From: an uncultured Eubacteriales bacterium
Lineage (GTDB): Bacteria; Bacillota; Clostridia; Lachnospirales; Lachnospiraceae
Direction of reading: 5' to 3'
Assembly (NCBI GenBank): GCA_900557175.1
Contig: USSL01000002.1
Coordinates: 1-28,355 of the forward strand
DNA length: 28,355 nucleotides
Position 1 is the first letter of the stretch. Each line of letters opens with the position of its first letter. A program made the translations under genes and the position numbers. Of this stretch, positions 12,737 through 19,525 are shown one piece after another. The notes under the pieces were generated by a model. It did no database searches, had not been told where the DNA came from, and saw only the letters and a list, made by a program, of their open reading frames with translations.

Positions 12737-12766
12737 GCGTCGCTCTACCGACTGAGCCATGTTAGC
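12694..12766 (-). tRNA. tRNA-Thr (CGT), integration target
   Basis: A 73-nt cloverleaf on the minus strand: acceptor GCTAACA/TGTTAGC, D stem GCTC/GAGC, anticodon stem ACGCA/TGCGT with loop CTCGTAA (anticodon CGT), T arm GCGGG-TTCGATT-CCCGC. The CCA end is not encoded. Its 3' 43 bases are the element core. Confidence 0.95.
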
Positions 12767-12776
12767 ACGCCTAATT

Positions 12777-12806
12777 ATTATATAATAAATATCGGGTAAA
12801 AGTCAA
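12777..12806 (-). promoter_or_regulatory. promoter of tRNA-Thr
   Basis: On the minus strand TTGACT (12806-12801), 18 bp, TATAAT (12782-12777), ending 10 bases before the tRNA. Needed because a terminator separates it from the upstream tRNA. Confidence 0.8.
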
Positions 12807-12824
12807 GCTTTTCCCTAAAACTTT

Positions 12825-12857
12825 GAAAAAAGATACAGCACATACTGTATCTTTTTT
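12825..12857. terminator. terminator after the initiator tRNA
   Basis: GATACAG and CTGTATC with flanking six-base A and T runs give a perfect hairpin with a 6-nt loop and T-runs on both strands, 4 bases after the tRNA. Confidence 0.88.
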
Positions 12858-12860
12858 GCG

Positions 12861-12934
<74 letters not shown>

Positions 12935-12953
12935 CTATTTAATTAATAAAATT

Positions 12954-12982
12954 ATTATACACCTGTTTTTGTTATATGTCAA
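12954..12982 (-). promoter_or_regulatory. promoter of the initiator tRNA
   Basis: On the minus strand TTGACA (12982-12977), 17 bp, TATAAT (12959-12954): full consensus. The -35 overlaps the tadA stop codon. Confidence 0.88.
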
Positions 12983-13479
12983 TTATTTGCAGACGCTTTC
13001 TTTAGGGCTGCCTTTTTTTCACGCAGCATTCGGAAAAAGCTGCTGAGCATCGTGGAACATTCTTCTCCAAGTATTCCGTTTTCTATAATGACTTTATGGT
13101 TGAAGCCATCCATTTGCAAAAGATTGGTTACTGAACCGGCACAGCCGGCTTTTTGATTCATAGCGCCGATAACAACTTTATCCATTCTTGCCTGCACGAT
13201 TGCGCCGGCACACATCGGACATGGTTCCAGTGTCACATACATTGTGCAGCCTTCAAGCCGCCAGTCTCCAAGAAGGCGGCTGGCCTTTTGAATGGCCAAT
13301 ATTTCCGCATGGGCAAGCGTGCTCCCTTTTTTATTTCTCTGATTGTAACCTCTTGCAATAATTTTTCCGTCATAGACAATAACACAGCCTATCGGGACTT
13401 CTTCAATCGCTGCCGCCTTTTTCGCCTGACGCAGTGCTTCTTTCATAAATTTTTCATCTTCTGTATACTTTATGCCCAT
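12979..13479 (-). CDS. tadA: tRNA-specific adenosine deaminase
   Basis: A 166-aa zinc-dependent deaminase converting A34 to inosine in the anticodon of tRNA-Arg(ACG). The zinc site is clear: His57-Ala-Glu59 in LAHAEI and Cys87/Cys90 in LEPCPMCAGA. The N-terminus YTEDEKFMKEALRQAKKAAA and the phrase VPIGCVIVYDGKIIARGYN are typical. The length fits the family. GAGAGGATAATAAA precedes ATG 13479. It is a stand-alone minus-strand gene, with the initiator-tRNA promoter overlapping its 3' end. Confidence 0.95.
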   Translation of the reverse strand: MGIKYTEDEKFMKEALRQAKKAAAIEEVPIGCVIVYDGKIIARGYNQRNKKGSTLAHAEILAIQKASRLLGDWRLEGCTMYVTLEPCPMCAGAIVQARMDKVVIGAMNQKAGCAGSVTNLLQMDGFNHKVIIENGILGEECSTMLSSFFRMLREKKAALKKASANN

Positions 13480-13627
13480 TTTATTATCCTCTCTGAAATT
13501 GTCTATTACATGATTCTCAAATAATTATACTCTGTTTATCCCGGCTTTTCTACTGGCAAATCGCCTTGGGCTATGCTAAAATAAAGAAAGTACATATTTT
13601 ATTTCAAAAGAAATGGGGCGTTTTATT

Positions 13628-14329
13628 ATGGATATTAAAGGCTTAGCAAATACGACACTGACAGATTATCCCGGATTGGTTGCGGCGACACTGTTCACCG
13701 GAGGGTGCGACTTCTGCTGTCCGTTTTGTCATAACCGATCACTTGTTGTTCATCACGAAAAGCTGCCGTCACTTCCGGTTGAAGATGTTCTTGAATTTCT
13801 TTCGAGGAGAAAGGTCGCTCTTGAAGGTGTCTGTATTACCGGAGGTGAACCGCTCCTGCAAAATGATTTGGGCGATTTCATCAGAGAGCTGAAAGCGATG
13901 GGCTATAAAATCAAGCTTGATACAAATGGTTATGATCCGACACATTTAGATCATCTTCTTAAAGATGGCCTTGTCGATTATGTTGCAATGGATATTAAAG
14001 GCGCTCAGAGCAATTACGCAAAGGCTTCCGGCTGTCCGAACCTTGATTTGACACGCATTAAGCTGTCAGTTGATATTTTAAAAGGCAGTGATGTCGATTA
14101 TGAATTTAGAACAACGGTTGTCCGTGAACTTCACTCCGCGCAGGATATGGAAGCTATCGGCCAATGGCTTTACGGCGCAAAAGCTTATTATCTCCAGCCA
14201 TATGTAGAAAGCGAAGATATTATTATGCCTGTTTTTTCCAGTTACAGCAAGGCTGAGATGGTTCAGTTTCAAAAAATGCTTCAGCAGTACATTCCTTATG
14301 TAGGACTGCGCGGATACGCACGGACTTGA
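13628..14329 (+). CDS. radical SAM protein, anaerobic ribonucleotide reductase activase-like (NrdG2 type)
   Basis: A 233-aa radical SAM enzyme. The cluster-binding CxxxCxxC is Cys27, Cys31 and Cys34 in GGCDFCCPFCHN. The SAM-binding GGEPLL follows (about residue 77), and the strand KLDTNGYDP is also present. The N-terminal IKGLANTTLTDYPG matches proteins annotated as anaerobic ribonucleoside-triphosphate reductase activating proteins. I take ATG 13628 rather than 13613, since homologues start at this point. No nrdD is adjacent, so the protein it activates is elsewhere or is a different glycyl-radical enzyme. The family assignment is firm; the partner is not. Confidence 0.85.
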   Translation: MDIKGLANTTLTDYPGLVAATLFTGGCDFCCPFCHNRSLVVHHEKLPSLPVEDVLEFLSRRKVALEGVCITGGEPLLQNDLGDFIRELKAMGYKIKLDTNGYDPTHLDHLLKDGLVDYVAMDIKGAQSNYAKASGCPNLDLTRIKLSVDILKGSDVDYEFRTTVVRELHSAQDMEAIGQWLYGAKAYYLQPYVESEDIIMPVFSSYSKAEMVQFQKMLQQYIPYVGLRGYART

Positions 14330-14413
14330 GAAAATAGTATGTACTGGATAAAATTATCTGAAATTATTTGAAATAAAAAATAAAAAAACGGGTAAATATC
14401 CTATGATAGATTA

Positions 14414-14442
14414 TTGACAGAATATACCGGTAATGCTATACT
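14414..14442 (+). promoter_or_regulatory. promoter of the cobalamin riboswitch RNA
   Basis: TTGACA (14414-14419), 17 bp, TATACT (14437-14442), placing the transcript start near 14449. Confidence 0.85.
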
Positions 14443-14464
14443 AACTATGCAATTAAATATTTCA

Positions 14465-14700
14465 TATATAGGTTCATTTCAAGATGATTAAAAGGGAATA
14501 CAGTGTGATTCTGTAACAGCCCTCGCTACTGTAAGAAGGACGTCTGTCCATTGGACACTGGGAAACCGGGAAGTCGGACAAGATGGTTGAGTTCAAGTCA
14601 GGAGACCTGCCATATATGATGTTGTATATGTCTTTCGATGGGAAAGATACAGCAGTCATCAGTTCACGGGCACATGGCCTGATGTGTCGGAATTGATTTG
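14465..14700 (+). ncRNA. cobalamin (B12) riboswitch
   Basis: The conserved core is present in order: GGGAATACAGTGTGATTCTG, then ACAGCCCTCGCTACTGTAAG, then the B12 box AAGTCAGGAGACCTGCC (14595-14611). It binds an adenosylcobalamin-type ligand and normally represses the gene behind it. Here a terminator follows at 14716-14741, and the next CDS is the LacI-type gene 290 bases later, beyond a second terminator-like hairpin. The regulated gene is not apparent, so it may be orphaned. The 5' and 3' limits are approximate. Confidence 0.92.
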
Positions 14701-14715
14701 TACGTGATATACTGC

Positions 14716-14741
14716 GGGGTGTCTTTTCAGACACCCCTTTT
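14716..14741 (+). terminator. riboswitch expression-platform terminator
   Basis: GGGGTGTC (14716-14723), a 6-nt loop and GACACCCC (14730-14737) are followed by TTTT. It is the likely switching terminator. Confidence 0.8.
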
Positions 14742-14802
14742 GTGTGTAATAAACAATATTGTGCAAAACGATGATAATGGTAATTGCACCCATCATTTTT
14801 AT

Positions 14803-14877
14803 AAGGTCCGGTTTATCCGACTCATGGACACTTCCCCCTCCGTGTGCATGACGAGGATAGACGGGCCTTGTTTTTTT
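14803..14877 (+). ncRNA. long structured hairpin with U-tract
   Basis: AAGGTCCGGTTTATCC (14803-14818) pairs with GGATAGACGGGCCTT (14855-14869) with one bulged G. A 4x4 internal loop (GACT / ACGA, with tandem G-A pairs) leads to a 9-bp upper stem (CATGGACAC / GTGTGCATG, one mismatch) and a C-rich 10-nt loop. Seven T residues follow from 14871. It is too elaborate for a plain terminator and could be a regulatory RNA. Confidence 0.55.
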
Positions 14878-14894
14878 ACTTTATAGGAAAGTTC

Positions 14895-14914
14895 AAAGCG
14901 GACTTGTCCGCTTT
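14895..14914. repeat. perfect inverted repeat before the LacI gene
   Basis: AAAGCGGAC-TT-GTCCGCTTT, with no T-tract, lies between the long hairpin and the lacI-type promoter. Confidence 0.6.
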
Positions 14915-14969
14915 GCTCTGGCATAAAAAGTGCACTAAAATTACATTTACTTTTTGTGCAGTAAAACAA

Positions 14970-14998
14970 TTGCGTATTTTACTAAAAGACAGTAAAAT
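14970..14998 (+). promoter_or_regulatory. promoter of the LacI-type regulator with overlapping inverted repeat
   Basis: TTGCGT (14970-14975), 17 bp, TAAAAT (14993-14998). AGTAAAA (14960-14966) and TTTTACT (14977-14983) are inverted around the -35, suggesting autoregulation. Confidence 0.65.
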
Positions 14999-15031
14999 AG
15001 AAGTAGGCTTTAGGAAGGAAAGGTAAATGTT

Positions 15032-16012
15032 ATGGCGGGTATTAAAGATGTAGCTAAGTTGGCGGGCGTTTCGGTTTCTACAGTTTCTAATGTGTTGAAT
15101 AATAAGAAAAATGTCGGTGACGAGACAAGGCGTCGTGTGATGGAGATTTGCGAGGAGCTCTCCTATTATCCGAATGCGGCGGGGAAGAATCTGAAAAACG
15201 GAGATACGAAGACGATTTTGTTTAATTTCAGTGATTTTGACAGAAGCTTTTATCTGAGCATTATTAATGGTATTAGTGATTATGCGGTGGATAATGGCTA
15301 TGATTTGATGATTTGTACGAGAAAGTCGTGTGAACGGTTTATGCGTAACGGTATGACAAGCGGCTGTATTATTTTAGATATGCGTATGAAGACGGAGTTT
15401 ATCGAAGAAGTTGCCAGTGAGAAATATCCGGTTGTTTTTCTTGACAGGATTGTGGATCACCCATATATCAAAAGTATTGTTGTCAATAATTATGCGCCGA
15501 TGGTGGAGCTTGTGCAGGGGCTTGTAGACAGGGGCTATAAGCGTTTCAGCTTTATCGGCGGACCGGAGGCCACAGACGATAATAAAGAAAGATATCGGGC
15601 ATTTATTGATGTTTTAAATGAGAATGGGCTGCCGTTTTCGGGAAAGAATTATCATTCGGGTGACTTCCGGCAGAAAACAGGCTATATGGCGGCAAAGATT
15701 ATGGTGCTTTCAGACGAGCTTCCGGAGTGTATTGTGTGTGCTAATGATAATATGGCAATCGGCGCGATGCAGGCGCTGCATGAGGCAGGACTTCGAGTGC
15801 CGGAGGATGTGGCAGTCACGGGCTTTGATAATTGTGCACTTGCAGAGCCTCTCGGTCTGACGACAGTGGACATCCCAAACTACGAGCGGGGTTACCTTGC
15901 AGCTCAGTATTTGATTGAGAATATTGAGGGCGGTCAGGAACGCGAGACATTGAAAATTAATGCGAAGGTGCGGTGGCGTAAAACGGTGTCGAAAAAAGGG
16001 CCGATGCACTAA
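15032..16012 (+). CDS. LacI-family transcriptional regulator
   Basis: A 326-aa LacI/GalR-type regulator. The N-terminal helix-turn-helix is IKDVAKLAGVSVSTVSNVLN, with the hinge helix near YPNAAGKNLKNG. The periplasmic-binding-protein-like sugar domain follows, with FIGGPEATDDNKERYRAF, IVCANDNMAIGAMQAL and VAVTGFDNCALAEPL. ATG 15032 has GGAAAGG 8 bases upstream. It precedes the sugar ABC operon and very likely represses it, as a LacI-type palindrome sits just after the -10 of that promoter. The inducer is unknown, presumably the imported glycoside or a product. Confidence 0.93.
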   Translation: MAGIKDVAKLAGVSVSTVSNVLNNKKNVGDETRRRVMEICEELSYYPNAAGKNLKNGDTKTILFNFSDFDRSFYLSIINGISDYAVDNGYDLMICTRKSCERFMRNGMTSGCIILDMRMKTEFIEEVASEKYPVVFLDRIVDHPYIKSIVVNNYAPMVELVQGLVDRGYKRFSFIGGPEATDDNKERYRAFIDVLNENGLPFSGKNYHSGDFRQKTGYMAAKIMVLSDELPECIVCANDNMAIGAMQALHEAGLRVPEDVAVTGFDNCALAEPLGLTTVDIPNYERGYLAAQYLIENIEGGQERETLKINAKVRWRKTVSKKGPMH

Positions 16013-16016
16013 AAAA

Positions 16017-16064
16017 GTAAAATAAAGTAAAATCAAAGGTAAAATAGTAAAAGAAAAAGTAAAA
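16017..16064 (+). repeat. GTAAAA short-repeat cluster
   Basis: Five copies of GTAAAA begin at 16017, 16027, 16039, 16047 and 16059, spaced 8-12 bp (about one helical turn). They lie directly after the LacI stop. The same hexamer occurs in the operator-like repeats at both promoters. Confidence 0.7.
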
Positions 16065-16111
16065 CGATATGTGTATTTGTTATAAAAACAAAGATTCATA
16101 TCGTTTTTTTT
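16062..16111 (+). terminator. intrinsic terminator after the LacI gene
   Basis: AAACGATATG (16062-16071) pairs with CATATCGTTT (16097-16106), followed by a T-run. Confidence 0.85.
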
Positions 16112-16174
16112 ACTGTATTTTTTGTGAGTAATTAACTAAAATAGCAAAATATACTTAAATAACCGCAGAAACTA

Positions 16175-16203
16175 TTGACAATATATAAAAATTGCACTAT
16201 TAT
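16175..16203 (+). promoter_or_regulatory. promoter of the sugar ABC operon
   Basis: TTGACA (16175-16180), 17 bp, TATTAT (16198-16203); near consensus and 49 bases before the binding-protein start. Confidence 0.85.
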
Positions 16204-16207
16204 ACTG

Positions 16208-16221
16208 GTATAACGTTTTAC
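16208..16221. promoter_or_regulatory. LacI-type operator
   Basis: GTATAACGTTTTAC is a 14-bp palindrome, symmetric except at one position pair and centred on CG, as LacI-family operators are. It covers the transcription start just after the -10. Confidence 0.7.
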
Positions 16222-16251
16222 GGAAAACAAACCAAAAGGAGGAGTATTATT

Positions 16252-17556
16252 ATGAAAATCAAAAAGTGGATGAGTGTTTTACTTGCTTCATCAATGGTGG
16301 CAGGCGTAGCGCTGACAGGCTGTGGAAGCAGTGACGCAGGAAAGACAGAGGATACTGGAAAGACTTCAGGGGATACATCAGGAGCAGCAGAAAATGGCGA
16401 CGAATCTCTTGAAGGTACAGAAATCGTTATTTTCCAGTCCAAAGTTGAAATTGTGGATCAGTTAGAAGCATGTGCACAGGCTTTTGAAGACGAGACAGGC
16501 ATCAAGGTTGAAGTTTGGGGAACAACAGGTGATGATTATCTGCAGCAGTTAAAGACAAAGCTTGCCAATAATCAGGGACCTACAATTTTCAATCAGACAG
16601 GTTATTCTGAATTAGAGATGCTTCAGGGTTATGCGGCAGATCTTACAGATTTATCTATCGTACCGGAAGTTGCAGACGGTTTACTTGATCCTGTTAAAGT
16701 TGATGATAAAGTATACGGCATCCCATATACAGTTGAGGGCTTCGGTCTTGTTTATAATAAAGATCTTTGCGATGCTTCAACATTAAAATCAACAGATGAT
16801 TTTATCAATTTAATCAAAGAGCAGAAAGCCAATGGTGTTGAAGGCTTTGAGTTATCACAGGAGACATACTTCTTAATCGGTCATATTTTAAATACGCCAT
16901 TCGCACTTCAGGATAATCCTGAACAGTTTATTGCTGATTTAGAGGAAGGCAAAGTAAAGATGGCAGATAATGAAATCTTTAAAGAATTTGCAGATATGAT
17001 GGTTCAGATCAGAGAAAACTGCCAGAATCCGTTAGAGCAGAATTATGACGGTGAAGTTGGTGACCTTGCAACAGGTAAGGCTGCGATGATTCATCAGGGT
17101 AACTGGTGTATTTCACTTCTTCAGGATTTTGAGTTTGAAAATGTTGGTCTTGCACCATTACCATTAGCAGGCAACGACAAGCTTGCTGTAGCAGCACCTT
17201 CATACTGGACTGTAAACTCACAGGCAACAGAACAGGAACAGGCAGCAGCTAAGAAGTTTATTGAGTGGTTATATACAAGCGAGACAGGTAAGAGCTTCTT
17301 ATATGATGAATTTAAGTTCATCCCTGTACTTAAGAATGATACAAGTGAAAATCTTGACGTATTATCAGCAGAAGTTTCAAAATATGTTTCTGAAGGCAAG
17401 ACAATCGGATGGCCTAACAAGTTATGGCCGGCCGGCGTTGTTGATGTTTACTTCGCACCACTTGCTCAGAAGTTCTTCACAGAAGATATGACAGCAGAAC
17501 AGTTCCTCACAGAACTTGATCAGGCATATGCAGATGCAGTGGCAAATGCAGCTTAA
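16252..17556 (+). CDS. sugar ABC transporter substrate-binding lipoprotein
   Basis: A 434-aa extracellular binding protein of the family-1 (MalE/MsmE-like) type. The signal peptide is KIKKWMSVLLASSMVAGVAL with lipobox LTGC (lipidated Cys24), then a Gly/Ser/Thr-rich linker to about residue 55. The binding domain has VEVWGTTGDDYLQQLKTKLA and YGIPYTVEGFGLVYNKDLCD. The C-terminal hinge block has AAAKKFIEWLYTSETGKSFL. ATG 16252 follows AAAGGAGGAG. It is the first gene of the operon, and two permeases follow. Substrate is presumably an alpha-glucoside, judged from the phosphorylase downstream. Confidence 0.93.
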   Translation: MKIKKWMSVLLASSMVAGVALTGCGSSDAGKTEDTGKTSGDTSGAAENGDESLEGTEIVIFQSKVEIVDQLEACAQAFEDETGIKVEVWGTTGDDYLQQLKTKLANNQGPTIFNQTGYSELEMLQGYAADLTDLSIVPEVADGLLDPVKVDDKVYGIPYTVEGFGLVYNKDLCDASTLKSTDDFINLIKEQKANGVEGFELSQETYFLIGHILNTPFALQDNPEQFIADLEEGKVKMADNEIFKEFADMMVQIRENCQNPLEQNYDGEVGDLATGKAAMIHQGNWCISLLQDFEFENVGLAPLPLAGNDKLAVAAPSYWTVNSQATEQEQAAAKKFIEWLYTSETGKSFLYDEFKFIPVLKNDTSENLDVLSAEVSKYVSEGKTIGWPNKLWPAGVVDVYFAPLAQKFFTEDMTAEQFLTELDQAYADAVANAA

Positions 17557-17600
17557 TAGAAACCAATTGAATAGAACCTTGACCGGTTGATACTTAAAAG

Positions 17601-17653
17601 AGAAACTCTGGCGTCTGCGGAACTTAATATCTCCGGCAGATGTCAGAGTTTCT
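17601..17653 (+). other. intercistronic RNA hairpin
   Basis: An 18-bp stem (AGAAACTCTGGCGTCTGC with its partner 17636-17653, two G-T wobbles) lies between the binding protein and the first permease, without a T-tract. It likely stabilises or differentially processes the upstream mRNA, giving an excess of binding protein. Confidence 0.7.
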
Positions 17654-17725
17654 GTCATTTTGCGAATTGTTCGCACGCGGTGATTGCGTGAAAGCGCAAT
17701 CGTTGGATAGTAGGGAGGAATATAG

Positions 17726-18607
17726 ATGAAAGCTAAGAAAAGAAGGGACAGAGCATGGTACTGCCTGTTTGTGCTGCCCCTCGTAACGATATTTTCAATT
17801 ATTGTAATCATTCCGTTTATTATCGGTATCGTCTACTCATTTTTTAAATGGGACGGTCTTCCGATGAATCCGAAGATTTTTGTGGCTTTTGATAATTATA
17901 TAAGACTGTTTTCAGATGAGCGTTTTATGACATCTGCTTTGCATACAATTATTTTTACGGTTGTTGCCGTACTTTTGATTAATATTTTAGGTCTTGCATT
18001 TGCATTGATTGTGACAACAAAGTTAAAGACACGCAACGTTGCAAGAACGATGCTTTTTATGCCGTATTTAATCGGTGGTCTGCTCTTAGGTTATATCTGG
18101 AAGTTTATTTTCGGTGAGGGCTTTAATATTATCGGAGAGATGCTCGGTGCGGAAAATGTATTTTTCAACTGGCTGACGGATCCGAAATTGGCGCTTGTGG
18201 CGCTTATTATCGTAGCGACATGGCAGATGGCCGGTTATATTATGATTATTTATATTACAGGTATTCAGGGAATCCCTGATGATGTCATTGAAGCTGCAGC
18301 TGTTGACGGCGCAGGCTTTTGGCAGACATTATTTAAAATCAAATTCCCGCTGATTATGCCGTCATTTACAATTTGTCTGTTTATGTCACTGTCCAACTGT
18401 TTCAAGATTTTCGATACGAACCTTTCGCTGACAGGCGGCGGTCCGAACAATGCGACAGAGATGTTTGCGATGAATATTTACAACGAAATTTTCAAACTGA
18501 ACAATTATGGCTATGGTCAGGCAAAAGCGATTTTATTCTTCCTTGTTGTCGCAGCAATTACACTTGTTCAGGTATCTATTACTAAGAAGAAAGAGGTGGC
18601 AATGTAA
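17726..18607 (+). CDS. sugar ABC transporter permease, MalF-like
   Basis: A 293-aa inner-membrane permease with six hydrophobic segments. The first runs from about residue 12 to 35. The EAA loop is present near the C-terminus as VIEAAAVDGAGFWQTLFKIKFP. It couples to a cytoplasmic ATPase, but none is encoded here. GGGAGGAATATAG precedes ATG 17726. Its stop overlaps the next permease start by one base. Confidence 0.93.
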   Translation: MKAKKRRDRAWYCLFVLPLVTIFSIIVIIPFIIGIVYSFFKWDGLPMNPKIFVAFDNYIRLFSDERFMTSALHTIIFTVVAVLLINILGLAFALIVTTKLKTRNVARTMLFMPYLIGGLLLGYIWKFIFGEGFNIIGEMLGAENVFFNWLTDPKLALVALIIVATWQMAGYIMIIYITGIQGIPDDVIEAAAVDGAGFWQTLFKIKFPLIMPSFTICLFMSLSNCFKIFDTNLSLTGGGPNNATEMFAMNIYNEIFKLNNYGYGQAKAILFFLVVAAITLVQVSITKKKEVAM

Positions 18608-19443
18608 TGAAAAAAGCAAGAGGCGTAATTGCCAATATTATTTTAATTTGCGTATGTCTGGCATATTTGTTCCCGATTTACATTATTGTTGTCAATGCTT
18701 TCAAAAATCGTGCGGAATTATATGAAAACGTTCTTGCGTTTCCGTCACAGTTTTCTTTCCAGTACTTTGCAAAAGCAATGGATAAGATGGACTTTTTCAA
18801 TGCACTTAAAAATTCGCTCATTGTGACGTTAGTTTCTATTACGATTATTGTTGTTTTGGCATCAATGTGTGCATGGATGCTTGCTCGTACAGAGAATAAG
18901 ATTAGTAAGTTTATCTTTATGTTATTTGTAGCGACAATGCTTATTCCTTTCCAGACATTGATGATGCCTTTAATGCAGGTACTCGGTTTTGGACGTGATA
19001 CACTGGGACTGCCTGTTGTTGATACACTGGGAGGACTGATATTCTGTTATATCGGTTTTGGCGCCAGTATGTCCGTATTTCTTTACCACGGCTTCGTTAA
19101 ATCGGTGCCGGTGGCGCTTGAGGAGGCTGCAACGATTGACGGATGTTCAAAATTCGGCGTATTTTGGAGAATCGTATTTCCGATGTTAAAGCCGGTCACA
19201 ATGACGGTGATTATTCTTGATGTGATTTGGATTTGGAATGATTATCTTCTGCCTTCACTCGTGCTTACAAGTAAGGCAAACCGGACAATTCCGCTGTCAA
19301 CGGCAAGTTTTTTCGGACAGTTTACAATTCAGTGGAATATGGCAATGGCAGGTCTGACACTGACAATTATCCCTGTAATTATTTTCTATCTCTGTGCACA
19401 GAAATATATTGTCAAGGGTGTTGCAGCCGGCGCTGTAAAATAA
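18607..19443 (+). CDS. sugar ABC transporter permease, MalG-like
   Basis: A 278-aa second permease with six membrane segments and the EAA loop VALEEAATIDGCSKFGVFWR near residue 175. ATG 18607 overlaps the previous TAA by one base, with AGAGGTGG upstream. The pair forms the import channel. The GH65 phosphorylase follows after about 80 bases, so imported substrate is probably cleaved inside the cell. Confidence 0.93.
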   Translation: MKKARGVIANIILICVCLAYLFPIYIIVVNAFKNRAELYENVLAFPSQFSFQYFAKAMDKMDFFNALKNSLIVTLVSITIIVVLASMCAWMLARTENKISKFIFMLFVATMLIPFQTLMMPLMQVLGFGRDTLGLPVVDTLGGLIFCYIGFGASMSVFLYHGFVKSVPVALEEAATIDGCSKFGVFWRIVFPMLKPVTMTVIILDVIWIWNDYLLPSLVLTSKANRTIPLSTASFFGQFTIQWNMAMAGLTLTIIPVIIFYLCAQKYIVKGVAAGAVK

Positions 19444-19525
19444 TTTTACGACAGAGTGTACGCTCTGACAGATTTTTGAAATTTGAAAAATTTTGGAACA
19501 TATTGAAATATTTTTGGAGGATAAG

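Noticed and set aside
14474..14734. Minus-strand 86-aa frame across the cobalamin riboswitch
   Set aside because: It lies entirely on the reverse of a clearly conserved RNA structure.
14698..15026. Short plus-strand frames after the riboswitch as its possible target gene
   Set aside because: They start inside the terminator or hairpin, lack ribosome sites and have no protein-like features.
16017..16064. CRISPR-like array from the GTAAAA repeats
   Set aside because: Units are only 6 bp with 2-6-bp gaps, with no spacers and no cas genes.
15682..16099. Minus-strand frames opposite the LacI gene
   Set aside because: Antisense shadows, one passing through the lacI terminator.
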